The notes under the pieces are model-generated. The model was not told the DNA's origin. It searched no databases and saw only the letters and a program-made list of their open reading frames with translations. Of a stretch of 20,028 bases of DNA, positions 1 through 8,671 are shown piece after piece (the first letter of the stretch is position 1; each line of letters opens with the position of its first letter). Location: positions 1 through 20,028 of the forward strand of contig CAKRJK010000002.1 in assembly GCA_934351705.1 (NCBI GenBank). The letters run 5' to 3'. The DNA comes from an uncultured Lachnospiraceae bacterium. Its GTDB lineage: Bacteria; Bacillota; Clostridia; Lachnospirales; Lachnospiraceae. The translations under genes were made by a program, and so were the position numbers.

Positions 1-1839
1 TCCCTGAATTCCCTCTATCATAATGCTTGTCCGCGGCGTCCATCCCACAAACATTCCTGTGGCAATCAAAAACATACTGCCCAAAATGATAATTCCCATC
101 CAGACCTTTTGTCTGACTGTGACATACATCTTTTCATCACTCAATCTCAAAGAAGCAATCAACACAAGCACAATAAATGCTATGATCCAGATTGTCTTGA
201 TTTCAATATTATAAGAACCCATAACAGAACCGAAGGCTGTCGTGAAATATTCACTGCCCTTTCTCAAAAGCGTTCTGATGTAAATTGCGAGCGTTCCTTT
301 TGGCATATGGATAAAATCACCTAAATTATAGGTTGCCTCCATACCGCCTTTTACGTCCAGATTACCCTCTGCCGCCTTTGTGATAGTTCCGATTGAATTG
401 ATAATAAAGTTTGTCGCAAATGCGCCGACAAGGAGACCGGCACTTCCCCATACTCCCATAATATATTGTTTTTTCGTTGCAAATCGGTCTTTCGTAATTA
501 AGAACACCAGCATACAGATTGGCAGGTATGCCCCGCTTTTACTCGGTGCTAACAACATTCCGAGAATAATGACAGGTATCATCTGCTTTCCCGTGATTTT
601 TTCTTCCTGATAGGTCAGGTTCAACACATAACCCGTAAACGCAAATGCCAATCCGAATATCAGTGCATCATAAGAAAAACCGCTCATCTGATGCAGTGCC
701 ATCGGCGAAATCGCGATCACAAAATATAAGATTTTCGCAAACGGCATCTTCTTTAAGCCCAGATACACCAAGATTGCATACAACAGCATATTGAAGAAGC
801 GTCCCATATACATGAGTCCGATTGTTCCCAAATGGAAGATTCTGGCCAAAACAATTCCCAATGCAGGTGCCAAATAGAAATAATCCGCAACACCAACGGT
901 ATCCTTTTTCACATCTACCGTTGTTTTTTCCTGCTGCATATGCGTTAAGCCTTCCGCTACGGTAGCGTAAGTCCTCTTAGAAGCCTCCTCGCTCAATCCC
1001 ATCAGATTGGCATCATCGCTTCTCATTCGGATGTATCCCTCTTTGTCACTCGTTTTCCTCATGATTTTATTTGATACTTCATAAGCGGAATAGAAATGAT
1101 CGCCCTCATCCGGATATGCCATCGGTGTGATTGCCGCACTGTACACGATTGCCAGCATAAGAATGATCGGAATACACATTTTTTCTAATCTGACTTTCTT
1201 TTTGCCCACAAGATAGCTTACCAACACAAAAATCAGCATGCACGCTATCCCACCTGCAATCGCGAATTTTCTCAAGAAACCGGATGGACAGATCAACTGC
1301 GTAAACAGCAAATTCTGTTTGTTGACCTGATCGCCTATCAAAAGTTCACCCTTATCGTATTTTGAATTTGCCGCTGTATAAAGTGCTACCTGACTTTCCG
1401 GATTCATGTTCAAGACACGGATCTGTAACGTGTAAAGTCTGCCCTTTTTGTTCGTCAACTGCTTTTGCAAAAGTACGGTTGCCTCTGTATCCGTATCCTG
1501 AATATTGACAACCTGTTTTGCAATTTCCTGCTGATTTTCATCCAAAACAGAAATCTCGATCTGATCTCCCTCATGACTTTTCCCGATGTCCAAAGGCAGC
1601 TTCAGACCGCACAGTGTCACACCTTTTCCCTGAAAAGTCTGTTTGTATAAGACATCTCCCTGTTCCAGCTTGATATTTTGATATTTCTCACCCATGCTGG
1701 TTTCGACATATCCGCCGTCCATCGCTCCGGTAACATTGATGCCATAGATGTCAAACCAGTAAAAAAACAGAAAGATTCCTACCAATATACATATGAGAAG
1801 ATTTTTATTTCTTGTAATCCAATTTCCTAACTTTTTCAT
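1..1839 (-). CDS. DUF2142-like multipass membrane protein, candidate GT-C glycosyltransferase (partial, runs off left edge)
   Basis: The frame is open from the ATG at 1839 to base 1 (613 codons, no stop), so the C-terminus lies outside the window. The start has an AAAGGA site about 9 bases upstream. Visible are one N-terminal membrane helix (about residues 13-30), an extracytoplasmic domain of about 150 residues, then a helix at about 193-212 and many further helices. After the next helix comes P243-D-E-G-D-H-F249. A short acidic-histidine motif in the first membrane-domain loop is typical of DUF2142 proteins and recalls the catalytic Asp of GT-C transferases. The neighbours (GT2, DUF2304, another DUF2142) suggest transfer of sugar from a polyprenyl-phosphate carrier to a wall polysaccharide outside the membrane. 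Family assignment is by recognition of layout and motif; donor and acceptor are unknown. It looks paralogous to the gene at 3630-5570. Confidence 0.8.
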   Translation of the reverse strand, partial: MKKLGNWITRNKNLLICILVGIFLFFYWFDIYGINVTGAMDGGYVETSMGEKYQNIKLEQGDVLYKQTFQGKGVTLCGLKLPLDIGKSHEGDQIEISVLDENQQEIAKQVVNIQDTDTEATVLLQKQLTNKKGRLYTLQIRVLNMNPESQVALYTAANSKYDKGELLIGDQVNKQNLLFTQLICPSGFLRKFAIAGGIACMLIFVLVSYLVGKKKVRLEKMCIPIILMLAIVYSAAITPMAYPDEGDHFYSAYEVSNKIMRKTSDKEGYIRMRSDDANLMGLSEEASKRTYATVAEGLTHMQQEKTTVDVKKDTVGVADYFYLAPALGIVLARIFHLGTIGLMYMGRFFNMLLYAILVYLGLKKMPFAKILYFVIAISPMALHQMSGFSYDALIFGLAFAFTGYVLNLTYQEEKITGKQMIPVIILGMLLAPSKSGAYLPICMLVFLITKDRFATKKQYIMGVWGSAGLLVGAFATNFIINSIGTITKAAEGNLDVKGGMEATYNLGDFIHMPKGTLAIYIRTLLRKGSEYFTTAFGSVMGSYNIEIKTIWIIAFIVLVLIASLRLSDEKMYVTVRQKVWMGIIILGSMFLIATGMFVGWTPRTSIMIEGIQG

Positions 1840-1851
1840 TTCTTTGTCCTT

Positions 1852-3618
1852 TTATTTCTTATTGACTTTTCCTATAAATCCTGCGTCATTCTGGTAAACA
1901 TGCTCCATAGATTCAAAATACTCCTGATTCTCTTCATAGAAATCATGTCCGTACAGAACACAAACATACTCTGCATCGTTCTCTAAATTTTCAAAGTATT
2001 TTTCCTCGCCGATATTCCAGTAAGCAAAGCTCTTCATTCTTTGATTTGTGACTGCCTGATACCAATAGTCATCCTCAAAAAATCCTGCCAGCGGAACGAC
2101 CTCCTGTCCCTGCTCCAACAATCCGTAAGCATAGTGATATAACTGCATTTTTCCCGGACTGTAACGTTCTGTGTGCAACTGTCCCCGGTTATATGAATAG
2201 ACGTCATTTAACAAATCTGATTTTTTTGTCGGAGCAAACAACGGATTCTTCGCCTGGATTCTGTCCTCCACGTTGAAGAAGAAAATTCCAATCACCAAAA
2301 GCCACGTCAAAAAATATCCGACCACAACCCCTCTGCTGCTGACGTGAATGCTCTCGATTCCCCGATAAAGCAGAAGAAACACCAACAGCCACAGCAGGTA
2401 ATACATTTTAAAATAATAGTAAGAGGACGCACGTCCCTGCAATCCCATAAGAAACAATCCGATTGTAAAGACCGCTGCCAACGGAAAAATACACACCTCA
2501 GCCGTCCACTTTTTCATTTTCGCAAACTGCCAGATTCCAAACAATGCCAACGGTAAAAACGGCAGGAAATTGGAATACAGATCGCGGTAAATATGTCCCT
2601 CATTGGCTATCGCACTTCCCACGGTAAGTCCATCCGAGAAAACGCCAAAGTATGTATAGTACAACCCCAACACGCACGGGATCAGAAAGATTTCCAGACA
2701 GATTTTGACCGTATCCTTGGAAATCAGCATTCTTTTTTTCTGCTGTTTTACCAATATCGCCAACAGCATACCAAAGTAAACTACCGGCATAAACATGACA
2801 TAACTTTCAAAGAGTCCTAAGCAGCCTAAGGACAGCAGTATAATGCTCACCCTTTGGGAATATTCGTCCTCCAGCAGGCTGTCTGTGATGTTGATCAGAT
2901 AACCGATAATTGTAATTCCCATGCCTAAATATACAAATCCAAACAGGGTACTGTTGAGTGGAAAGCCAAACAGATAAATGAAAGTACCCACACATGCCGT
3001 CACTTTCATAAAACGGTCTTTTGCCCATTTTCTCAACAATCCGTAAAAGCCCAGCCCTGTCAGCGCAAAATGTAAAACATCCGCCAGGACAAATATTTTA
3101 TAATAGTAATCTACTTTCGTAAGCCATCCCATTGCTTCGATCAGCAACGCATTATTCAATGCCGCATAAAACATATTCGACACTTTCTGATTCGCCACCA
3201 CATTCATTGCATCCTGAAAATGTGCTGCCGGATCAACCGTTGCATAATGAATATCTAAAATCAGCCCATAACGCTGTCTCACAAGCCAGGCAATCACACC
3301 AAAAAGCAACACCAGAAATACTCCGTCTATGATTTCATACGTGTACTTCTGTTTCTCACCTTTCTTAATGATCTGGTACCAGAACCAGACGCCGCACAAC
3401 AGATCTGCAATTCCGATTGAAATCACGTTCACCGGAATGTGTATGATATTGATAAGTGCCGCCACCAGGACATGAAAACACAGAGAAGCAACGCATACAA
3501 TGCCCATCCATGTGACTCCATACAACTTCTTCTCCGTTTTTTTCCAAAAATATAATCCGCTTACTCCCGCCAACCACGCTATCAGAAAAAATATAGCCGT
3601 TACTGCTGATATTTTCAT
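1852..3618 (-). CDS. Large multipass membrane protein, possible GT-C-type transferase
   Basis: A 588-residue protein with roughly a dozen hydrophobic helices spread along its length and a soluble C-terminal tail of about 100 residues (from about 485). The ATG at 3618 follows an AAGGAG site 6-7 bases upstream. It lacks the N-terminal extracytoplasmic domain of its two DUF2142-like neighbours. It does carry D129-P-A-A-H133-F in the loop after the fourth or so helix, the same D-x3-H-[F/Y] spacing as in those neighbours. I do not recognise a named family with certainty. Its place between two DUF2142-like genes (11 and 12 base gaps) supports a role in lipid-linked sugar transfer or polymerisation of a surface glycan. 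A polysaccharide polymerase is the main alternative. Confidence 0.75.
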   Translation of the reverse strand: MKISAVTAIFFLIAWLAGVSGLYFWKKTEKKLYGVTWMGIVCVASLCFHVLVAALINIIHIPVNVISIGIADLLCGVWFWYQIIKKGEKQKYTYEIIDGVFLVLLFGVIAWLVRQRYGLILDIHYATVDPAAHFQDAMNVVANQKVSNMFYAALNNALLIEAMGWLTKVDYYYKIFVLADVLHFALTGLGFYGLLRKWAKDRFMKVTACVGTFIYLFGFPLNSTLFGFVYLGMGITIIGYLINITDSLLEDEYSQRVSIILLSLGCLGLFESYVMFMPVVYFGMLLAILVKQQKKRMLISKDTVKICLEIFLIPCVLGLYYTYFGVFSDGLTVGSAIANEGHIYRDLYSNFLPFLPLALFGIWQFAKMKKWTAEVCIFPLAAVFTIGLFLMGLQGRASSYYYFKMYYLLWLLVFLLLYRGIESIHVSSRGVVVGYFLTWLLVIGIFFFNVEDRIQAKNPLFAPTKKSDLLNDVYSYNRGQLHTERYSPGKMQLYHYAYGLLEQGQEVVPLAGFFEDDYWYQAVTNQRMKSFAYWNIGEEKYFENLENDAEYVCVLYGHDFYEENQEYFESMEHVYQNDAGFIGKVNKK

Positions 3619-3629
3619 AATCTATCTCC

Positions 3630-5570
3630 TTAATAACACATTCCTGACAATAAAATTCCCGCATACACAAGAAACAGTCCCATGCAGCCTACTACCTTCG
3701 CCGAAAAATGTTCCATTCGGTTCTCGATATTTTTACTTGTAAACGCTCCAATTGGCAACAGCAAAAGCGGTATAAAGTATCGTCCCTGTCCGCCCAAAAT
3801 AATAGGCGCACCCACCGGATTAATTCTTCCGTCCGCAATATACAGTCCTGCCATCACAGACACTGCAGTGATGCCGAACACAACTACCATGATGATTCTT
3901 TGCCGCATTGTAATCTGTTTTGAGTATTCATTCGTGTCCACACACGCTACTCCGATCAGGAAACAAGGCACCACCGTGATCAATGCTCCCAATGCGTATT
4001 CCATCCATCCCAGCGTATTCAGACATTCCATATACTGTTGGAAATACGTTTCCATCGTTGCAACAAACGTTTTTACAAAAGACATAGGATTATGCAGAAC
4101 AAAAGACATCTGCGTTTGTCCTGCCTCTCCCGCCTGCATCAGCCCGACATCACTTTGCAAAGTTGACATGGTCAGAACCCCGACCAGCAGCAGCGGAATC
4201 AATGCGATTGCAAAATCCTTTGCGTAAGTCTTTTTATTTCCGAATTTGCTCATCGGAATCATAAAAATCAAAAATCCCAGACAAACATACACATATTTGC
4301 ACAGTAAAATTCCAATCAATAAAACACTCAACGAAAGCCCCTGCTTGATTCCCAGCGTTCCGTCCTCCGCATAAGCATAGGAAAAGCACAATGCCGTGAA
4401 CAAAAAACACATTCCCACAAGCAATGCATCCGGTGAAACAGATGCTGCCTGATAAACCGTCAGCGGAAACAGTGCTATCACGGTCAGGATATGTTTGAAT
4501 ACTGGTATTTTTTTGATAGCAAAATAGGTGAGTGCCGTATAACACAACAGGTTGAGTATTCTGGCAATCACCAGACCGATATACACATTACATCCCAAGA
4601 TTCTTCCTATAAAAATCCCCAGCCCCTGCGGAAGATAAAACAGTGACACAAAGTTGCTCTGATAAGTCATTTCGGTGGTCTGTTTTGAAAAGTGAAGCTG
4701 CTGAATGTTCTGATTGAATGCATTTCCCATACCGGTCTCTGATTCAATCTTCTGGAAGTTAATACCATTGATATTTTCCGGTACTTCTATCACTCCTTTT
4801 TGGTGATTTAAGTTAGCAATAGGTGCCAACACATTTCCATACGAAACATCTACCGAACGCAAATAGTGTTCCCAACCATCACACTCCTGTCCCAGAGGGT
4901 TTATGATTGCGAACATAATTCCACTCAAAATAGCCATAGCGGCAAACAATTTTTCCAATTCAAATCTTCTGTCCAGCCAATAAAACAAAATGAGCAGTGC
5001 TGCATATAATACAATCGCCGTCACCGCAAAAAAAACTGCATGGAATACTCGTCCGTTTGTAAAACTAAAACGACATCTCTGCCCCTGGATTTCGTCCATT
5101 CCGTTTTGTAAATATTCCTGATAATCTCCTACCGTTACACTGGCTGCTATCTTACCGTTCCCTGATATTCTTGCTAATTCAAAGTACATCGGGGTATCCG
5201 ACTTAATTCCTCTGACCTCTACATCAAAATGTGCTAAGGTCTTTTCGCCGTTCAGTGTAATCTCTGTCTCTGCTTCATCCAATAATTGATTCGTCTGTGC
5301 ATCATAAATCCGCATTGACAATTTTGCCCGGTCTGACGTATTTCCCTCCAGCACTATGTCCATGCCATCCGTATCTTTCGATAAGGAAAATGATTGTCTT
5401 ATCGGATTCTCCGTCAGCTCTACGCTTTCCGTTTCTGCCTTTGCATCGTCATAATTTGTTGTAATATTTCCCCAAAAGGCTCCTCTTTTGAAGTACATCA
5501 CAGCTAAAACCAACAAGATCGGTACTATAAATCTCAGAACCGACTTAACCGTTATCTGTTTATGTTCCAT
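3630..5570 (-). CDS. DUF2142-like multipass membrane protein, candidate GT-C glycosyltransferase
   Basis: A 646-residue protein with the DUF2142 layout: short N-terminus, one helix (about 11-26), an extracytoplasmic domain to about 175, then about 11 helices. After the third helix is N224-P-L-G-Q-E-C-D231-G-W-E-H235-Y, where DUF2142 proteins carry a conserved acidic/His motif. The last helix sits at the extreme C-terminus. The ATG at 5570 starts one base after the TAA of the DUF2304 gene, with a GGGGAC site just upstream, so translation is probably coupled. In streptococcal group A carbohydrate synthesis, a comparable membrane transferase (GacL) uses the lipid-linked sugar made by GacI/GacJ. 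That pairing is an inference from gene order here. The acceptor is probably a rhamnan or other wall glycan; direct evidence is absent. Confidence 0.85.
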   Translation of the reverse strand: MEHKQITVKSVLRFIVPILLVLAVMYFKRGAFWGNITTNYDDAKAETESVELTENPIRQSFSLSKDTDGMDIVLEGNTSDRAKLSMRIYDAQTNQLLDEAETEITLNGEKTLAHFDVEVRGIKSDTPMYFELARISGNGKIAASVTVGDYQEYLQNGMDEIQGQRCRFSFTNGRVFHAVFFAVTAIVLYAALLILFYWLDRRFELEKLFAAMAILSGIMFAIINPLGQECDGWEHYLRSVDVSYGNVLAPIANLNHQKGVIEVPENINGINFQKIESETGMGNAFNQNIQQLHFSKQTTEMTYQSNFVSLFYLPQGLGIFIGRILGCNVYIGLVIARILNLLCYTALTYFAIKKIPVFKHILTVIALFPLTVYQAASVSPDALLVGMCFLFTALCFSYAYAEDGTLGIKQGLSLSVLLIGILLCKYVYVCLGFLIFMIPMSKFGNKKTYAKDFAIALIPLLLVGVLTMSTLQSDVGLMQAGEAGQTQMSFVLHNPMSFVKTFVATMETYFQQYMECLNTLGWMEYALGALITVVPCFLIGVACVDTNEYSKQITMRQRIIMVVVFGITAVSVMAGLYIADGRINPVGAPIILGGQGRYFIPLLLLPIGAFTSKNIENRMEHFSAKVVGCMGLFLVYAGILLSGMCY

Positions 5571-5571
5571 T

Positions 5572-5931
5572 TTACTGTCCCCTGTTTTCCTGATTCTCTT
5601 TCATCTTCTTTTCCAATAAAGCAAGTTCCTGCGTCAGACGTTTTACTTTATGCGATAACTCCGAAACCGTCTTTGTTAAACCGAAAATGATGATCAGCGA
5701 AAAACAAAATCCCAAGAAAAAGAGCATATTGATCGGTAATTCAATGCCCATCAGGTTTGTCAATGCTTTTAAAAGCTGTGGCCAGAAATCTAAGATTGCC
5801 ACGCACACACCTACAATAATCCAAACCAAGCCGTATCTTAAATCCAATTTATTTTTGCGAACCATGTTGCAGATTCCCAAAATGCAAAGAATAGCTGCAA
5901 CTCCTATGATAATCTGTATTTTTAGACTCAT
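5572..5931 (-). CDS. DUF2304-family small membrane protein (GacJ-like)
   Basis: A 119-residue protein with three helices (about 4-22, 33-52 and 66-87), then a charged heptad-like tail (about 88-117, rich in Lys, Glu and Leu) likely to form a coiled coil. Length and layout match DUF2304. The ATG at 5931 has an AAGGAGG site 7 bases upstream. Genes of this family usually sit directly beside DPM1-like GT2 enzymes, as here (12 bases after the GT2 stop). In streptococci the small partner GacJ binds the GT2 enzyme GacI and raises its activity in making undecaprenyl-phosphate-GlcNAc. By analogy this protein probably anchors or activates the adjacent GT2, which has little membrane-spanning sequence of its own. 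The sugar cannot be read from the sequence. Confidence 0.88.
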   Translation of the reverse strand: MSLKIQIIIGVAAILCILGICNMVRKNKLDLRYGLVWIIVGVCVAILDFWPQLLKALTNLMGIELPINMLFFLGFCFSLIIIFGLTKTVSELSHKVKRLTQELALLEKKMKENQENRGQ

Positions 5932-5943
5932 AGCCTGTCCTCC

Positions 5944-6636
5944 TTACTTTCTCACTGCAGCAATCAATATTGCGATGCTGACCTTAATCATATAGTACAC
6001 TGCTTTTTTCGGAGAAATGGAGGAAACTCCTTCTTCTCTCGCGTTCATCGTAACCGGAACCTCTTCCACGTGTTTGCCTTTCTTCAAAAGAGTGACCACG
6101 CTCTCCGGTTCCGGATAATCTTTTGGATAATCTTCCGCAAATAATTTGATGACATCTCTGTTGACCATTCTCATTCCGGATGTCGGATCTGTAATCCTCT
6201 TGCCTGTTACCAATTTGATTAAACCTGTGAAGTATTTGATTCCCATTCTTCGCGCACCGGAGGACTGAAAGCCCTCTTTCTGGATATATCTGGAACCGAT
6301 CAGCATATCCAGCTTGTCACTCTCAAGCTTGTCTGCCATCTGATTCAGATATGCGGCATTGTGTTGTCCGTCGCCGTCAAACTGAACTGCGATGTCATAT
6401 CCGTTTCTTGCTGCATACAGATAACCCGTCTGCACGCCGCCGCCGATTCCCATGTTTGCCGGCAGGTTCACAATATTGTATCCGCGTTCTTCACATATTT
6501 TCTGTGTATCATCCTTAGAGCAGTCATTGATAATGACATAATCAAAGCCCTCTGCGTGATTCTCTATATCCGATACCGTTTTTTCTATATTTCCCGCTTC
6601 ATTATAGGCAGGAATGATCACTAATTTCTTACTCAT
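5944..6636 (-). CDS. DPM1-like family 2 glycosyltransferase (polyprenyl-phosphate sugar synthase)
   Basis: A 230-residue GT2 enzyme of GT-A fold. It shows the nucleotide-binding start IIPAYNEAGNI (7-17), the INDCSKDDT segment (36-44), the metal-binding DGDGQ (87-91), the acceptor-region DPTSGMR (150-156) and a PEPES segment near 175-179. These fit dolichyl/undecaprenyl-phosphate hexose synthases, which move a sugar from a nucleotide donor to polyprenyl phosphate on the inner face of the membrane. Only one hydrophobic segment (about 213-228) ends the protein, whereas GacI-type enzymes have two helices; the DUF2304 partner may supply anchoring. The ATG at 6636 follows a TAGGAG site that overlaps the stop region of the preceding GT2 gene. 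The donor sugar is unknown. Confidence 0.92.
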   Translation of the reverse strand: MSKKLVIIPAYNEAGNIEKTVSDIENHAEGFDYVIINDCSKDDTQKICEERGYNIVNLPANMGIGGGVQTGYLYAARNGYDIAVQFDGDGQHNAAYLNQMADKLESDKLDMLIGSRYIQKEGFQSSGARRMGIKYFTGLIKLVTGKRITDPTSGMRMVNRDVIKLFAEDYPKDYPEPESVVTLLKKGKHVEEVPVTMNAREEGVSSISPKKAVYYMIKVSIAILIAAVRK

Positions 6637-6645
6637 CTTTTGCTC

Positions 6646-7470
6646 CTATTTTGCAAAAATCTTTAAATAGACTCCTATTGCAGTATTCCGCATTTTACGT
6701 ATCATCATGCTTAATGCAATATCAAATCCTGTAAATTTTACAATGCCCGCATTGGCATGTTTTTCCAATAATTTTTTATGCTCTGCATTGTACACGTCGC
6801 GTTTTTCACCGATTAACATTCCCGTATTAGAGTCATTCCGAATCCGAAAACTGTTTAGCTGCTCATGAATAATATACACATCTCCCGTGCATGATAAACG
6901 AAGCCACATATCAAAATCCAGAATATAGGTAAATGTCGTGTCAAATCCTCCCGTTTTCTCCAATGTGCTTCTGCGGATCAGATTGTTGACCGGTGCTCCG
7001 TAAAAGTTCTTGAAAAGCATTGATTTTTTTGCCAGCTTCACACCGTTTACAACGCCCGACTTATGATACCTTCTGAACTGTCCTGTCTTTTTGCCGTTAA
7101 TGTCAACTAAGGTTGTATCACTTTCCACCAGATTCACTGTCGGATGCTTGTACATCATTTTTGCTTCTTTTTCGATCGCATCTTTGTGGATCATATCATC
7201 GGCACAGATTAATTTTACATATTCGCCTGTTGCCAGTTCCAAACAGCGGTTCCAGTTTCCGACCATTCCCAAATTATGCTCATTTTTGTGGATTTTCAGA
7301 CGTTCATCCTGAATTGTCTCCAATACCTCCACCGTGTTATCGGTGGAACAATCATCCACCACTACCAGCTCAATATTCTGATATGTCTGCTCTAAAATTG
7401 ACATTACGGTATCTTTAATATATCCGGCATTATTATATGCCGGAATACATACGCTTACTAACGGTTTCAT
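6646..7470 (-). CDS. Family 2 glycosyltransferase, probable wall-polysaccharide sugar transferase
   Basis: A 274-residue GT2 enzyme. It begins SVCIPAYNNAGYI (6-18), followed by VVVDDCSTDNT (36-46), the metal-binding ADD at 90-92 in place of a plain DxD, and YILDFDMWLRL (182-192), whose Asp residues stand where the catalytic base of this family lies. This is the usual layout of bacterial glycosyltransferases that build O-antigen-like or rhamnose wall polysaccharides on a lipid carrier in the cytoplasm. It lies 8 bases after rfbD, its AGGAG site overlapping the rfbD stop, so the two are probably translated together and dTDP-rhamnose is a reasonable donor guess. No membrane helix is clear; the C-terminal 40 residues are basic and may sit on the membrane. 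Specificity is inferred from context only. Confidence 0.9.
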   Translation of the reverse strand: MKPLVSVCIPAYNNAGYIKDTVMSILEQTYQNIELVVVDDCSTDNTVEVLETIQDERLKIHKNEHNLGMVGNWNRCLELATGEYVKLICADDMIHKDAIEKEAKMMYKHPTVNLVESDTTLVDINGKKTGQFRRYHKSGVVNGVKLAKKSMLFKNFYGAPVNNLIRRSTLEKTGGFDTTFTYILDFDMWLRLSCTGDVYIIHEQLNSFRIRNDSNTGMLIGEKRDVYNAEHKKLLEKHANAGIVKFTGFDIALSMMIRKMRNTAIGVYLKIFAK

Positions 7471-7478
7471 ATTTTCTC

Positions 7479-8354
7479 CTATTTCATCAGTTCTTTCATA
7501 TACTCATCTAACGCATCCTGCCACTCTGCCATACGGAAATCCGTTGTCATGCGGAGCATACGTTTATCCAGTACGGAATATGCCGGTCTGTCGGCTGAAT
7601 TCGGGTTCATCTTTTTATATTCTTCTGTTGTTACATGATTTACTGTTATCTTTTTGCCTGCCCGCTCAAAAATAGCATCCGCAAAATCTGCCCAGCTGCA
7701 AATGCCCTCGCAGGTTCCGTGGTATGTTCCGTAATTTTCTGTCGGCTCTAAATAATGAATCATTCTCGCAAGCTCTGCCGCAGAAGTCGGTGATCCCACC
7801 TGATCTTTTACCACACTTAACGTGTCATGGTTCTCTGCTAACTTGAGCATTGTCTTTACAAAATTATGTCCGTCACCATAAAGCCACGCTGTACGGATGA
7901 TAAAATGCTTTTTCGCAAATTCTTTTACAAACAATTCTCCTGCATATTTTGTTCTTCCGTAAGCACTCTTTGGTGCCGGCTCCTCAAATTCTGTAATCGG
8001 CTGTGTGCCGTTACCCGGAAATACATAGTCTGTGGAAATCTGTATCACTTTTGCTCCGACCTTATCTGCCGCAATACTTAAATTACGCGGTCCGATCGCA
8101 TTAATACGATATGCCAGTTCCTCTTCCACTTCACATTTATCTACATTCGTATGTGCTGCACAGTTGATAATGACATCCGGTTTCTGTTCTGTGACAAACG
8201 CAATCACTTCTTCTATGTTGGTGATATCTAACGCCGTAATATGATCGCCTTCCACCACATCTGTATTAATCAAGAATACATCATCTTTTTCGTACTCTTT
8301 ATTGATTGCACGTCCGAGCTGTCCATTGCAGCCTGTTACTAAAATTTTTCTCAT
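7479..8354 (-). CDS. rfbD: dTDP-4-dehydrorhamnose reductase
   Basis: A 291-residue extended short-chain dehydrogenase. The Rossmann motif is G8-C-N-G11-Q-L-G14, the family signature CAAHTNVDKCE runs 65-75, and the catalytic set is T108 in QISTDYVFPG plus Y132-x3-K136 in YGRTK. It reduces dTDP-4-dehydro-L-rhamnose with NAD(P)H to dTDP-L-rhamnose, the last step of the pathway. Length and motifs match RfbD/RmlD along the whole protein. The ATG at 8354 has a GGAGAGG site close upstream. The other three pathway genes (rfbA, rfbB, rfbC) are not in the window. In streptococci the homologue (GacA) heads the rhamnose-polysaccharide operon, matching the glycosyltransferases that follow here. Confidence 0.95.
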   Translation of the reverse strand: MRKILVTGCNGQLGRAINKEYEKDDVFLINTDVVEGDHITALDITNIEEVIAFVTEQKPDVIINCAAHTNVDKCEVEEELAYRINAIGPRNLSIAADKVGAKVIQISTDYVFPGNGTQPITEFEEPAPKSAYGRTKYAGELFVKEFAKKHFIIRTAWLYGDGHNFVKTMLKLAENHDTLSVVKDQVGSPTSAAELARMIHYLEPTENYGTYHGTCEGICSWADFADAIFERAGKKITVNHVTTEEYKKMNPNSADRPAYSVLDKRMLRMTTDFRMAEWQDALDEYMKELMK

Positions 8355-8374
8355 TCTTTTCCTCTCCTGGCTTC

Positions 8375-8641
8375 CTATTCACCCAGTCCGTTCTCGACTG
8401 CATCTATAATTCCTTTTAACGCTTCTTCTTCGTCTTCTCCGTCACACTCAAAGACAACTTCATCCCCCGACTTAATGCATGCTCCAAGCACGCTCAAAAC
8501 GCTTTTGGCATTCGCAGTATTGTTCTCACCGTATTTGAACGTGATTTTTGCCTGATACTGCATTGCCTCTTTACATAAAACCCCCGCCGGTCTTAAATGC
8601 AGTCCCGTAGGGTTCTTAATTGCTACTTTTTGTGATACCAT
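8375..8641 (-). CDS. HPr-family phosphocarrier protein
   Basis: An 88-residue protein with the complete HPr fold. The phosphorylatable His15 lies in TGLHLRPAG (12-20), and A45-K46-S47-V-L matches the KS-I/V segment around regulatory Ser46 of Firmicutes HPr (one residue later because of a small insertion). HPr carries phosphate from enzyme I to sugar permeases; the Ser-phosphorylated form serves in catabolite control with CcpA. Enzyme I and HPr kinase are not in this window. The gene sits between glmM and rfbD with 30 and 20 base gaps, so it seems co-expressed with cell-wall genes. It may be a second, specialised HPr rather than the main PTS one. The His rules out a Crh-type protein. The ATG at 8641 follows AGGAGAGGG. 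Confidence 0.93.
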   Translation of the reverse strand: MVSQKVAIKNPTGLHLRPAGVLCKEAMQYQAKITFKYGENNTANAKSVLSVLGACIKSGDEVVFECDGEDEEEALKGIIDAVENGLGE

Positions 8642-8671
8642 TTTTTCTAATCCCTCTCCTGCGCAACACTT

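Noticed and set aside
3682..4227. A 181-codon open frame on the plus strand
   Set aside because: It lies antisense within the clear DUF2142-like gene, its translation is low-complexity Thr/Ile/Pro/Ser-rich with no recognisable motif, and no good start site was seen.
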